Positions 38,647-47,379 of a stretch of DNA of 64,000 nucleotides are shown here, piece after piece; within the stretch, counting starts at the first letter, position 1; each line of letters starts with the position of its first letter. The translations under genes were made by a program, and so were the position numbers. The notes beneath the pieces are model-generated. The model worked only from the letters and a program-made list of their open reading frames with translations, was not told where the DNA came from and did not search any database. Where the stretch lies: the NCBI RefSeq assembly GCF_002831685.1, contig NZ_CP025119.1:2938501-3002500 (forward strand), in the 5' to 3' direction. The DNA is from Polaribacter sp. ALD11. Lineage in GTDB: Bacteria; Bacteroidota; Bacteroidia; Flavobacteriales; Flavobacteriaceae.

Positions 38647-39903
38647 CTACAAACCAAAAGCTTCTTTAACAGTAGCTACATAGTCTAATTTTTCCCAAGT
38701 AAATGTTTCTACTTCTTCAGAAACTGTTTCTCCCATAGGGTTAGAAAAGGTAACTGTTTTTATTTCTGGTGTTCTCCCCATGTGACCATAAGCCGCAGTT
38801 TCAGAATAAATTGGCGTTCTTAATTTTAAACGTTGCTCAATAAAATAAGGACGCATATCAAAAATAGCTTCTACTTTTTTACTGATTTCTCCATCTGTTA
38901 AATCTACCGTTGCTGTTCCGTAAGTTTCAACATTAATACTTGTTGGTTTCGCTACACCAATGGCATAAGAAACTTGTACTAAAACTTCCTTACAAAGTCC
39001 TGCAGCAACTAAGTTTTTAGCAATATGTCTTGTTGCATATGCGCCAGATCTATCTACTTTAGAAGGGTCTTTTCCAGAGAAAGCACCACCACCATGGGCG
39101 CCTTTTCCTCCATAAGTATCAACAATAATTTTACGACCTGTTAAACCAGTATCTCCATGAGGTCCACCAATTACAAAAACTCCAGTTGGGTTAATGTGGT
39201 ATGTAATATTGTCTGTAAATAATTTTTTATTTTGAGCAGGTAAGTTTGCAACTACTCTAGGAATTAAAATCTCTACAATATCTTTTTTTATTCTAGCTAA
39301 CATTACATCATCAGATTTGTCAAAATCATCATGTTGTGTAGAAATAACAATCGCATCAATTCTTTGTGGTACATTATCATCTGAATACTCGATGGTCACC
39401 TGAGATTTTGCATCTGGTCTTAGGTAATCAATTTCCTTGTTTTCTCTTCTTAAATTTGCTAATTCAATTAACAATCTGTGAGACAATTCTAAAGCCAAAG
39501 GCATGTAGTTTTCTGTTTCATCAGTTGCATAACCAAACATCATTCCTTGGTCTCCAGCTCCTTGTTCTTCTGGGTTTTCTCTATCAACTCCTCGGTTAAT
39601 ATCTGGTGATTGTTCGTGAATTGCAGATAAAACGCCACAAGAATTTCCATCGAACATATACGCACTTTTGGTATATCCAATTTTGTTAATTACGTCTCTA
39701 GCAATTTGTTGAACGTCTAAATACGTTTTAGATTTAACTTCACCTGCTAAAATAACTTGTCCAGTAGTTACAAGGGTTTCGCAAGCAACTCTACTATTTT
39801 TATCGAATGCTAAAAAATTATCAATTAAAGCATCAGAAATTTGATCTGCAATTTTGTCTGGGTGTCCTTCAGAAACACTTTCTGAGGTAAATAAATATGA
39901 CAT
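38647..39903 (-). CDS. metK: S-adenosylmethionine synthetase
   Basis: 418 residues, with ATP- and metal-binding motifs [18 protein letters not shown] at the N-terminus, [12 protein letters not shown] at about 113-124 and [20 protein letters not shown] at about 272-291. It makes SAM from methionine and ATP. The transcript is divergent from the methionine cluster, and its start appears to be more than 220 bases upstream of the ATG. That long leader begins with a candidate class II SAM riboswitch, which would give direct product feedback. Confidence 0.97.
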   Translation of the reverse strand: MSYLFTSESVSEGHPDKIADQISDALIDNFLAFDKNSRVACETLVTTGQVILAGEVKSKTYLDVQQIARDVINKIGYTKSAYMFDGNSCGVLSAIHEQSPDINRGVDRENPEEQGAGDQGMMFGYATDETENYMPLALELSHRLLIELANLRRENKEIDYLRPDAKSQVTIEYSDDNVPQRIDAIVISTQHDDFDKSDDVMLARIKKDIVEILIPRVVANLPAQNKKLFTDNITYHINPTGVFVIGGPHGDTGLTGRKIIVDTYGGKGAHGGGAFSGKDPSKVDRSGAYATRHIAKNLVAAGLCKEVLVQVSYAIGVAKPTSINVETYGTATVDLTDGEISKKVEAIFDMRPYFIEQRLKLRTPIYSETAAYGHMGRTPEIKTVTFSNPMGETVSEEVETFTWEKLDYVATVKEAFGL

Positions 39904-40039
39904 AATATTCTTCTTTTTGTGTTAATAAATGATTCCTAAATGTAAATAGTTAGGTTTCCTTTAAATTGAGGTTTCTGAATAAACAGAAAGCAATAAAAAT
40001 AAAAATTGATTGCGTAGTCGCTAAAAGAAGTAGATAATT

Positions 40040-40128
40040 ACTGCTTTAGCATTTTATTCTGAAGAGCTTGTTTTAGTTTCTAAAACATTTCAACAAAAGA
40101 GGTTGCAATCAGTTCAAATTTTCCTCTC
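40040..40128 (-). ncRNA. Candidate class II-like SAM riboswitch in the metK leader
   Basis: Read on the minus strand: stem P1 GAGAGG (40128-40123) pairs with CCTCTT (40102-40097). The loop between them, AAAATTTGAACTGATTGCAA, resembles the conserved SAM-II loop (AUUU-AAC-G-AUUGCAA). Downstream, GCTAAAGCAGT (40050-40040) matches the conserved GCUAAA strand, and its CAGT can pair with ACTG of the loop to make the pseudoknot. About 48 bases, including hairpin TGTTTTAG/CTAAAACA, are inserted between P1 and this strand, longer than in the classical motif. It begins within about 10 bases of the predicted transcription start. Confidence 0.55.
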
Positions 40129-40138
40129 AATTAGACTG

Positions 40139-40146
40139 CAAAAGTA
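40139..40146 (-). promoter_or_regulatory. Bacteroidota-type -7 promoter element of metK
   Basis: On the minus strand TACTTTTG (then CAGTC) matches TAnnTTTG exactly and is identical to the topA element. It would start the transcript near 40132, immediately before the candidate riboswitch. No clear -33 TTTG is seen. Confidence 0.55.
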
Positions 40147-40309
40147 CACTATAAAATTACAATGCCTACTTTTTTAGCGATAATTATTTGTGATGGCATC
40201 ATCAATAAATCAATCTTAAAGATCTAAAGTTAATGTTTTTAAAGAATAAATAATACCAAGTAGATTAAAATGCGAAATTGATATTAAATAAAAAATAGTT
40301 TACTTTTTA

Positions 40310-40342
40310 TTTGGATATTAAATTTTTACAAGCATATATTTG
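40310..40342 (+). promoter_or_regulatory. Promoter of the metY methionine cluster
   Basis: TTTG (40310-40313), then 21 bases, then TATATTTG (40335-40342): a full match to the Bacteroidota TTTG/TAnnTTTG consensus. Transcription would start near 40350, about 25 bases before the SAM riboswitch. Confidence 0.75.
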
Positions 40343-40372
40343 CACTCACAAAGTTCAATAACTTATTGAAAT

Positions 40373-40493
40373 GTTATCAAGAAAGGCGGAGGGATTAGAC
40401 CCTGTGAAGCCTTAGCAACCCTTTTCGTGAGGAAAAGAAGGTGCTAAATTCTACTTAATTTCAGATTCATTTATCTGAAATTGGATAGATAAC
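40373..40493 (+). ncRNA. Class I SAM riboswitch (S-box) of metY
   Basis: P1 GTTATC (40373-40378) closes with GATAAC (40488-40493). The conserved core is present: AAAGGCGGAGGGATTAGACC, CTGTGAAGCCTTAGCAACC, GGTGCTAAATTCTAC and GGATAGATAAC. P3 is CTTTTC/GAAAAG and P4 is ATTTCAGAT/ATCTGAAAT. It binds S-adenosylmethionine and represses downstream methionine genes when SAM is plentiful. Two further hairpins lie before the metY start. Confidence 0.95.
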
Positions 40494-40500
40494 CCAAAAG

Positions 40501-40587
40501 CAATTACACGTTCGTGTAGTTGTATAATTCTTAATAACATTTTTCTAGTAAGGTAAATCCATCAAATTGTTGATGTTTTTGACTTTT
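40501..40587 (+). promoter_or_regulatory. Expression-platform region of the metY SAM riboswitch, with terminator-like hairpin
   Basis: Hairpin CAATTACAC/GTGTAGTTG (40501-40522) directly follows P1. A second hairpin CATCAA-ATTG-TTGATG (40560-40575) runs into TTTTTGACTTTTTG, looking like an intrinsic terminator 46 bases before the metY ATG. Ligand-dependent termination is the likely mode; an antiterminator partner was not worked out. Confidence 0.55.
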
Positions 40588-40621
40588 TGTTTTATTTATT
40601 AACTCAAAAAAAAATAGAAAA

Positions 40622-41896
40622 ATGAGTACATTAAAATTAGCAACCAACGCGTTGCACGCAGGACACGACGTAACTAAAAATGGAGGTACAAGAGCAGTTC
40701 CTATTTATCAAACAACATCGTATGTTTTTAACAATTCAGAACATGCAGCAAATCTTTTTTCATTAAAAGAATTAGGGTTTATCTACACAAGGTTAAACAA
40801 CCCAACAAATCAAATTTTACAAGATCGATTGGCGGCTGTAGAAGGCGGAATCGGAGCCGTGGTTTTCGCTTCTGGAACTGCAGCAATTGCTACAGGTTTA
40901 TTAACGCTTTTAAAAGCAGGAGATCATATTGTTGCTTCGAGCAGTTTGTATGGTGGTACCTACAATTTATTAAGTGTTACGTTACCAAGATTAGGCATTA
41001 CAACTACATTTGTAGATGCATCAAATCCTGATAATTTTGGAGAAGCGGTTCAAGAAAATACAAGAGCATTTTTTGTAGAATCTTTAGGAAACCCGAAATT
41101 AGATGTTTTAGATTTAGAAGCAATTTCTGTACACGCAAAACAGGCAGAAGTGCCTTTTATTGTTGATAATACAGTAGCAACACCTGTTTTATTAAATCCT
41201 ATTAAATACGGTGCAGATATAGTAATTCACTCACTTACAAAATATATCGGCGGACAAGGAACTTCTCTAGGAGGTGCAATTGTAGATGCCGGAACTTTTA
41301 ATTGGGCAAACGGTAAATTTCCTGAATTTACAGAGCCTTCTGCAGGTTATCATGGTTTAAAATATTATGAAACTTTAGGCGCAGCATCTTATACTTTTAA
41401 ATTAATTTTAGAAGGATTACGTGATTTTGGAGGTGCTTTAAGTCCAACAAATGCGTTCAACATTATTCAAGGTTTAGAAACTTTACCTGTTAGAATAAAA
41501 CAACATTCTATAAATGCACTAGCATTAGCAAAATGGTTAGAACAACAAGATGAAGTTGCTTGGGTAAACTATCCTGGTTTAGAAAGTAGTAAATACAAGG
41601 CTTTAGCAGATAAATACTTACCAAAAGGACAAAGTGGTATTGTAACATTCGGGCCTAAAAAAGGTTTTGAAGCTGCTAAAAAAATTGCAGATAACACCAA
41701 GTTATTCTCTTTATTGGCAAATATTGGAGATACAAAATCGCTAATTATTCATCCAGCAAGTACTACGCACCAACAATTAGATGAGCAAGCACAAGCAAAT
41801 GCAGGTGTTTCTCAAGATTTAATTAGATTGTCTGTGGGTATTGAAGATTTAGAAGACTTAAAAGCAGATTTAACAGCCGCTTTTTCAGAAATATAA
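40622..41896 (+). CDS. metY: O-acetylhomoserine aminocarboxypropyltransferase (sulfhydrylase)
   Basis: 424 residues, full length for this PLP-dependent Cys/Met-metabolism enzyme. It condenses O-acetylhomoserine with sulfide to homocysteine. The PLP lysine lies in DIVIHSLTKYIGGQGTSLGGAIVD (about residue 206). Other motifs are FASGTAAIATGLLTLLKAGDHI, FVESLGNPKLDVLD and HPASTTHQQLDEQAQ. It is the first gene behind a SAM-I riboswitch. A palindromic repeat lies directly behind the stop. Confidence 0.93.
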   Translation: MSTLKLATNALHAGHDVTKNGGTRAVPIYQTTSYVFNNSEHAANLFSLKELGFIYTRLNNPTNQILQDRLAAVEGGIGAVVFASGTAAIATGLLTLLKAGDHIVASSSLYGGTYNLLSVTLPRLGITTTFVDASNPDNFGEAVQENTRAFFVESLGNPKLDVLDLEAISVHAKQAEVPFIVDNTVATPVLLNPIKYGADIVIHSLTKYIGGQGTSLGGAIVDAGTFNWANGKFPEFTEPSAGYHGLKYYETLGAASYTFKLILEGLRDFGGALSPTNAFNIIQGLETLPVRIKQHSINALALAKWLEQQDEVAWVNYPGLESSKYKALADKYLPKGQSGIVTFGPKKGFEAAKKIADNTKLFSLLANIGDTKSLIIHPASTTHQQLDEQAQANAGVSQDLIRLSVGIEDLEDLKADLTAAFSEI

Positions 41897-41908
41897 ATAC
41901 TTATTAAA

Positions 41909-41941
41909 AGACCTCACAAGTTTCAAAAACCGGTGAGGTCT
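41909..41941. repeat. GACCTCAC palindromic repeat, copy 2
   Basis: Arms AGACCTCACAAGTTT and AACCGGTGAGGTCT, slightly imperfect. It lies between metY and the MetX-ThrA fusion inside a co-directional run, without a T-run. Confidence 0.7.
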
Positions 41942-41953
41942 AAAAACATCAAC

Positions 41954-44900
41954 GTGGAAAATCAATTACAACATATCAAAATTAAAAACTTTACGACAGA
42001 ATTGGGTGCTTTTGTTCCTGAACTGAATTTAAGTTACCAAGTTTTTGGTCAAACATTAGGGAATTCTCCTATTATATTAATCAATCATGCATTAACCGGT
42101 AATAGTGATGTTGCTGGTAAAAATGGTTGGTGGAGAGATATTGTTGGAGAGGGAAAAGCAATAGATACAACTGTTTACACTATTTTATCTTTCAACATTC
42201 CAGGAAATGGTTTTGATGGGTTTTTAATTGAAAATTACAAAGATTTCATAGCAAGAGACATTGCGAGAATTTTTCTAGAAGGATTGCAGCAGTTAGAAAT
42301 AACCCATTTATTTGCTCTAATTGGAGGTTCTTTAGGTGGCGGAATTGCTTGGGAAATAATGGTTTTAGATAACAAAATAGCCAAACACTTTTTACCGATT
42401 GCAACAGACTGGAAATCTACCGATTGGTTAATTGGTAATTGTCAAATTCAAGAACAATTTTTAGTGAATTCTAGCAACCCTGTACACGATGCAAGAATGC
42501 ATGCAATGTTATGTTATAGAACACCAGCGTCTTTTAAAGAACGTTTTCATCGCTCTAAAAAAGAAGATTCTACTATTTTTAATGTAGAGAGTTGGTTGTT
42601 GCATCATGGTGAAAAGTTGCAAGAACGTTATCAATTATCTTCTTATAAATTGATGAATCAATTACTTAAAAGTATAGATGTTACTAAAAATGAAGAAAAA
42701 AGGATAGATCTTCTAGATCAAATTGAAGCGAATATTCACATTATTGGTGTGGATTCAGATTTGTTTTTTACTGCGGAAGAAAACAGGGAGACGCATAAAA
42801 AATTAGCATTAACTAAAGAAAATGTTACGTACAACGAAATAAATTCTGTGCACGGTCATGATGCATTTTTAATGGAATATGAGCAGCTTCAAAAAATTAT
42901 AGCACCTATTTTTAATAAAGAGTATAGAACTAAAAAAATGAGAGTATTAAAATTCGGAGGAAAATCTTTAGCAAACGGGAAAGGGATTGAAAATGCAATA
43001 GAAATTATCCTTAATAAACATCATAACGGAGATAAAATTACGGTTGTAGCATCTGCAAGAGGAAATACTACGGACGATTTAGAGGATATTTTAGATAAAG
43101 CGGCTGCTAAAGAGGAATATAAATCTGATTTTGAAAATTTTAAAGAGTATCAACAAGAACCAAACTTCGAAGTAGATTTTTCTAAAGAATTTTCAACTTT
43201 AGAAACTATTTTTGAAGGGGTTTCTTTATTAGGAGATTATAGTATTAAAATTAAAGATGAGGTTTTAGCACAAGGAGAATTGTTATCTGTAAAGTTAGTA
43301 GCTAGTTTATTGTTAAAAAATGGAATTGAGGCAAATGTTACAGATGCAAGACAGTTAATAATTACGGATGAAAACTTCGGAAATGCGCAACCCATTAATG
43401 CTGTTTCTTCAGAAAATGTAATTGCTTATTTTAAAAAGAATGCTGATAAAATAAATATTGTTACTGGTTTTATTTCTTCTAATAAGAAAGGACAAACAAC
43501 TACTTTGGGCAGAAACGGAAGCAATTATACTGCAGCTTTATTAGCAAATTACTTAGACGCAGAAGAGCTGCAAAACTACACACACGTTAGCGGAATTTTT
43601 ACTGCAAACCCAGATTTGGTAGCAGATGCAAAAAAAATAGAACAACTTTCTTTTTCTGAAGCAAATGAATTGGCAAATTTTGGTGCCACAATTTTACATG
43701 CAAAAACCATCATTCCGTTATTGGAAAAGAATATTAATTTACGAATTTTAAACACCTTTAATAAAGAAGACAAAGGGACCTTAATTACTGCAGAATCTTC
43801 CGAAAAAGGAATTAAATCGATTTCTACTATTAACAATGTTTCTTTATTAAATTTTGAAGGAAGAGGCTTGTTAGGTAAAGTAGGTGTAGATGCACGAATT
43901 TTTAGAGTATTAAGTGATAAGAATATAAGTGTAAGTATTGTTTCACAGGGCTCTTCAGAAAGAGGAATTGGCTTAATAATAGCTTCAAGTAGTGCTTCGG
44001 AAGCAGTTTTAGCATTAGAAAAAGAGTTTGAAAGCGATTTTTATTCACAAGATGTACATCAGATTTCTATTGTAGATAATGTTGCAGTAATCTCCATTAT
44101 AGGTCAAGATTTAAGTGAATTTCATCATGCTTATAATTCCTTAATTAAAAATCAAATTGTGCCACTTTTATTCAACAATACAATTACAGGTAAAAATGTG
44201 AGTTTGGTGGTAAAAAAAGATGAACTTCACAAAGCTGTAAATGTAATTCACGGACAAGTTTTTGGTATTGCAAAGAAAATTAATATTGCTGTTTTTGGTA
44301 AAGGTTTGGTTGGCGGAACTTTAATTCATCAAATTTTAGAAAATGCAGCTTCTGTTTTAGAGCGAAGAAAAATTCAATTGAATATTTTTTCTGTAGCTAA
44401 TTCTAAGAAAACTTTGCTAAGCAATAATGGGGTTTCAACAAATTGGGAACAAGATTTAGAAGAAATTGGGGAAGAAAATGTTTCGATAGCAGATATTATA
44501 GCGTTTACAAAAACACATCATTTAGAGAATTTAATTGCGGTAGATAATACTGCAAGTGTGCCTTTTGTAGCCAATTATATTCCGTTGGTAGCAGCTGGTT
44601 TCGATTTGGTTTCTTGTAATAAAATTGCCAATACATTGTCTTTTTCTTTTTACAAAGAATTAAGGGTAAAGTTAAAAGAATACAAAAAACAATATTTGTA
44701 TGAAACAAATGTTGGTGCAGGTTTACCATTAATAGATACCATAAGATTGTTGCATGAATCTGGAGAGAATATTACCAAAATAAGAGGTGTTTTCTCTGGA
44801 AGTTTAAGTTATTTATTCAATACTTTTTCTAATGAAAAGGTAACTTTTTCAGAAGTTTTACAAGAAGCAATCGAGAAAGGATTCACAGAACCAGATGCAA

Positions 44901-45355
44901 GAGAAGATTTGGGTGGAAATGATGTTGCTAGAAAATTATTAATTTTAGCAAGAGAATTAGAATTAGAAAACGAGTTTGTCGATGTAAATATTCAGAATTT
45001 AATTCCAGAAAATTTAAGAGAAGGTTCTGCGGATGATTTTCTGTCTAATTTAGAGTTGATGAACGGCGAATATCAACAATTAAAAGAAGGGCAAAAAGAG
45101 AACCACGTTTTGCGTTATATTGGTGAATTAAGTGGAGATTTATCTCAAGATACTGGTAATTTAGATGTAAAACTGGTCTCCGTTTCTAAAAATTCTCCTT
45201 TAGGGGCTTTAAAAGGTTCAGATGCAATTTTTGAAATTTATACAGAATCTTATGGCGAACAACCGATTGTAATTCAAGGTGCAGGCGCAGGTTCTAAAGT
45301 AACAGCTAGAGGTGTTTTTGGTGATATTTTAAGATTAGCTAAACATAATAATTGA
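41954..45355 (+). CDS. Trifunctional homoserine O-acetyltransferase / aspartokinase / homoserine dehydrogenase
   Basis: 1133 residues from GTG 41954; an upstream in-frame GTG lies inside the palindromic repeat and is less likely. Residues 1-328 are a MetX-type alpha/beta hydrolase: HALTGNSD, nucleophile elbow GGSLGGG at about 123, and Asp (GVDSDLFF) and His (VHGHDAFLMEY) of the triad. From about 329 an aspartokinase follows (MRVLKFGGKSLANG, then ACT domains VSLLNFEGRGLLG). From about 774 comes homoserine dehydrogenase (INIAVFGKGLVGG, LVSCNKIAN, IRGVFSGSLSYLFN). One chain thus makes phosphoaspartate, homoserine and O-acetylhomoserine, the substrate of MetY next door. The usual ThrA is about 820 residues. 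No stop separates the parts. Confidence 0.92.
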   Translation: MENQLQHIKIKNFTTELGAFVPELNLSYQVFGQTLGNSPIILINHALTGNSDVAGKNGWWRDIVGEGKAIDTTVYTILSFNIPGNGFDGFLIENYKDFIARDIARIFLEGLQQLEITHLFALIGGSLGGGIAWEIMVLDNKIAKHFLPIATDWKSTDWLIGNCQIQEQFLVNSSNPVHDARMHAMLCYRTPASFKERFHRSKKEDSTIFNVESWLLHHGEKLQERYQLSSYKLMNQLLKSIDVTKNEEKRIDLLDQIEANIHIIGVDSDLFFTAEENRETHKKLALTKENVTYNEINSVHGHDAFLMEYEQLQKIIAPIFNKEYRTKKMRVLKFGGKSLANGKGIENAIEIILNKHHNGDKITVVASARGNTTDDLEDILDKAAAKEEYKSDFENFKEYQQEPNFEVDFSKEFSTLETIFEGVSLLGDYSIKIKDEVLAQGELLSVKLVASLLLKNGIEANVTDARQLIITDENFGNAQPINAVSSENVIAYFKKNADKINIVTGFISSNKKGQTTTLGRNGSNYTAALLANYLDAEELQNYTHVSGIFTANPDLVADAKKIEQLSFSEANELANFGATILHAKTIIPLLEKNINLRILNTFNKEDKGTLITAESSEKGIKSISTINNVSLLNFEGRGLLGKVGVDARIFRVLSDKNISVSIVSQGSSERGIGLIIASSSASEAVLALEKEFESDFYSQDVHQISIVDNVAVISIIGQDLSEFHHAYNSLIKNQIVPLLFNNTITGKNVSLVVKKDELHKAVNVIHGQVFGIAKKINIAVFGKGLVGGTLIHQILENAASVLERRKIQLNIFSVANSKKTLLSNNGVSTNWEQDLEEIGEENVSIADIIAFTKTHHLENLIAVDNTASVPFVANYIPLVAAGFDLVSCNKIANTLSFSFYKELRVKLKEYKKQYLYETNVGAGLPLIDTIRLLHESGENITKIRGVFSGSLSYLFNTFSNEKVTFSEVLQEAIEKGFTEPDAREDLGGNDVARKLLILARELELENEFVDVNIQNLIPENLREGSADDFLSNLELMNGEYQQLKEGQKENHVLRYIGELSGDLSQDTGNLDVKLVSVSKNSPLGALKGSDAIFEIYTESYGEQPIVIQGAGAGSKVTARGVFGDILRLAKHNN

Positions 45356-45530
45356 CACGAAGTGTTATGCTGAACTTGTTCATTATCAAAGAGTAGCAGT
45401 TTTCAGTAAGCAGTAATTCAGTCAATAAAACCGATTTATAAAAAAGAATAAAGAAACAAGAGGAAAGAAACAAGAATTAAGAGAAGAACGATAAAGTTTG
45501 GTCTTGCTTCTTGGTTCTAAATAACACAAT
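45356..45530. other. Intergenic region with repeat debris
   Basis: It contains TTATGCTGAACTTGTTCA, resembling a commonly dispersed intergenic repeat, and a purine-rich run with AAGAAACAAGAGG and GAAACAAGAATTAAG; a similar AAGAGGCAAGAAACAAG string occurs on the minus strand near 8555. No gene or terminator is evident. Confidence 0.35.
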
Positions 45531-46697
45531 ATGAGCAAATATTTCGAAACAGAAGCTATAAGAAATCAAACAGATAGATCTCAATTTAAAGAACATTCTA
45601 CACCGTTATATTTAACGTCTAGTTTTGTTTTTGATGATGCAGAAGAAATGCGCGCTTCTTTTGCAGAAGAAAAACATCGTAATTTATATAGTAGATTTAC
45701 AAACCCTAATACAACAGAATTTACAGATAAAATTGTGCAGATGGAAGGTGCAGAAGCGGGTTATGCTTTTGCAACAGGTATGTCTGCAATTTTTTCAACA
45801 TTTGCAGCTTTGTTAAATGCTGGCGATCATGTGGTTTCTTGTCGTTCAGTTTTTGGCTCTACGCATAGTATGTTTACTAAGTTTTTACCTAAATGGAACA
45901 TCGAAACTTCTTATTTTAAAGTAGATGAGGTAGATATGGTAGAAAGCTTAATACAACCAAATACCAAGATTTTATATATAGAAACACCTACAAACCCTGC
46001 AGTAGATATTTTAGATTTAGAATTAATTGGTAAAATAGCAAAAAAGCACAACCTTATTTTTATTGTTGATAATTGTTTTGCGACTCCGTATGTACAACAA
46101 CCTATTCAGTTTGGGGCAGATTTGGTAATTCATTCTGCAACAAAATTAATTGACGGACAAGGGCGTGTTTTAGGTGGTGTTACTGTTGGAAATAAAGAAT
46201 TAATGCGAGAAATTTATTTATTCGCAAGAAATACTGGGCCAGCAATGTCTCCTTTTAACGCTTGGGTGCTATCAAAAAGTCTAGAAACATTGGCAATTAG
46301 AGTAGAAAAACATGCAGAAAATGCATTAAAAGTCGCTGAGTTTTTAGAAACGCAAAACAATGTTGAGTTGGTAAAGTATCCATTTTTAAAATCGCATCCA
46401 CAATATGAAATAGCTAAAAAACAAATGGGTTTGGGCGGTAATGTTGTGGCTTTTGAAATTAAAGGAGGTATTGAAGCTGGTAGAAAATTTTTAGACCGTA
46501 TAAAAATGTGTTCTTTATCTGCAAATTTAGGAGATACGAGAACCATAGTTACGCATCCATCATCCACTACTCACGGAAGATTATCTGAAGAAGATAGATT
46601 AGAAGTTGGTATAACTAAAGGTTTGGTGAGGGTTTCTGTCGGTTTAGAAAATGTTGCAGATATAATTACAGATTTAGAACAAGCTTTAAACGGATAA
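45531..46697 (+). CDS. metZ: O-succinylhomoserine sulfhydrylase-type PLP enzyme
   Basis: 388 residues of the Cys/Met-metabolism PLP family, distinct from MetY upstream. The PLP lysine lies in DLVIHSATKLIDGQGRVLGGV (about residue 204). Further motifs are YSRFTNPNTTEF, FATGMSAIFSTFAALL, YIETPTNPAVDILD and THPSSTTHGRL. It is most like MetZ. A cystathionine gamma-synthase or -lyase activity cannot be excluded. Because the upstream fusion carries MetX, the natural acyl donor may be O-acetylhomoserine. Rrf2 follows 29 bases later. Confidence 0.85.
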   Translation: MSKYFETEAIRNQTDRSQFKEHSTPLYLTSSFVFDDAEEMRASFAEEKHRNLYSRFTNPNTTEFTDKIVQMEGAEAGYAFATGMSAIFSTFAALLNAGDHVVSCRSVFGSTHSMFTKFLPKWNIETSYFKVDEVDMVESLIQPNTKILYIETPTNPAVDILDLELIGKIAKKHNLIFIVDNCFATPYVQQPIQFGADLVIHSATKLIDGQGRVLGGVTVGNKELMREIYLFARNTGPAMSPFNAWVLSKSLETLAIRVEKHAENALKVAEFLETQNNVELVKYPFLKSHPQYEIAKKQMGLGGNVVAFEIKGGIEAGRKFLDRIKMCSLSANLGDTRTIVTHPSSTTHGRLSEEDRLEVGITKGLVRVSVGLENVADIITDLEQALNG

Positions 46698-46726
46698 ACT
46701 AATTTAAAATTCCGTAATTTTGTTTT

Positions 46727-47140
46727 ATGCTTTCTAAAAAGACAAAATACGGAATTAAAGCACTTACTTTTCTTGCAAAACAAGAAGGAAAGTCTCCTGT
46801 TGCAATTGCGACAATTTCCAAAAGTGAAAACATTTCTTTAAAATTTTTAGAAAGTATTTTATTAACACTTCGTAAAAATGGAATTTTAGGTTCCAAAAAA
46901 GGCAAAGGTGGCGGTTATTATTTGCTAAAAGAACCAACAGAAATACCAATGACTACTGTTATGAGAATTCTGGAAGGCCCGATTTCTATGGTACCTTGTG
47001 TAAGCTTAAATTTTTATGAAAAGTGTGATGATTGCCCAGACGAAAATGCTTGCTCTGTACATAGTTTAATGACCAAAGTGAGAGATAATACCTTAGAAAT
47101 TTTTAGAAATACTTCTTTAGCAGATCTTTGTAACCGCTAA
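46727..47140 (+). CDS. Rrf2 family transcriptional regulator (probable sulfur/cysteine control)
   Basis: 137 residues. The winged helix begins LSKKTKYGIKALTFLAKQEG and includes ISLKFLESILLTLRKNGILGSKKGKGGGYYL. Four cysteines follow (PCVSLN ... KCDDCPDENAC, about residues 92-109), a possible Fe-S or redox site as in IscR relatives, though spacing differs. Position between metZ and the sulfate operon suggests a CymR-like role. A TAATTTTG -7-like element ends only 4 bases before the ATG, so a leaderless transcript is possible. A 21-base tandem duplication covers its stop. Confidence 0.88.
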   Translation: MLSKKTKYGIKALTFLAKQEGKSPVAIATISKSENISLKFLESILLTLRKNGILGSKKGKGGGYYLLKEPTEIPMTTVMRILEGPISMVPCVSLNFYEKCDDCPDENACSVHSLMTKVRDNTLEIFRNTSLADLCNR

Positions 47141-47161
47141 GCAGATCTTTGTAACCGCTAA
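47120..47161. repeat. 21-bp perfect tandem duplication at the rrf2 stop
   Basis: The unit starting GCAGATCTTTGTAACCG occurs twice back to back (47120-47140 and 47141-47161). The first copy encodes the last residues and stop of Rrf2; the second is noncoding. Confidence 0.95.
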
Positions 47162-47260
47162 ATTGAATACAAAAAACCTAATTTTTACTTCTTATTTTTC
47201 TTTAACGATAACCTTATAGAGGTTTCATATTCGTAATGTTTTTCCTTGTTTTTCATTAAT

Positions 47261-47284
47261 CTATTAAATCTATAGGGTTTGTGT
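47261..47284. promoter_or_regulatory. Operator-like repeat 1 upstream of the sulfate operon
   Basis: CTATTAAATCTATAGGGTTT with dyad CTAT-N7-ATAG. It is repeated with few changes at 47342. Candidate binding site of the Rrf2 protein encoded just upstream. Confidence 0.5.
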
Positions 47285-47326
47285 GAAAATTAATGTCATT
47301 TAGTTTTTATTTTTTAAAATTTGATG

Positions 47327-47334
47327 TAGGTTTG
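47327..47334 (+). promoter_or_regulatory. -7 promoter element of the sulfate-assimilation operon
   Basis: TAGGTTTG matches TAnnTTTG, with a TTTT-rich stretch about 19 bases upstream in place of TTTG. It predicts a start near 47341, directly at operator-like repeat 2. Confidence 0.55.
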
Positions 47335-47341
47335 CATTGTC

Positions 47342-47364
47342 CTATTAAATAAGTAGGGTATTTG
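47342..47364. promoter_or_regulatory. Operator-like repeat 2 at the predicted start of the sulfate operon
   Basis: CTATTAAATAAGTAGGGTAT, with CCTA/TAGG arms. It shares CTATTAAAT and TAGGGT with the copy at 47261, 81 bases away. A protein bound here would cover +1. Confidence 0.5.
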
Positions 47365-47379
47365 AATTAGTTAATTAAT

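Noticed and set aside
40081..40128. metK leader as another class I SAM riboswitch
   Set aside because: None of the class I core (GAGGGA, GCAACC with GGTGC) is arranged correctly; the class II pattern fits better.
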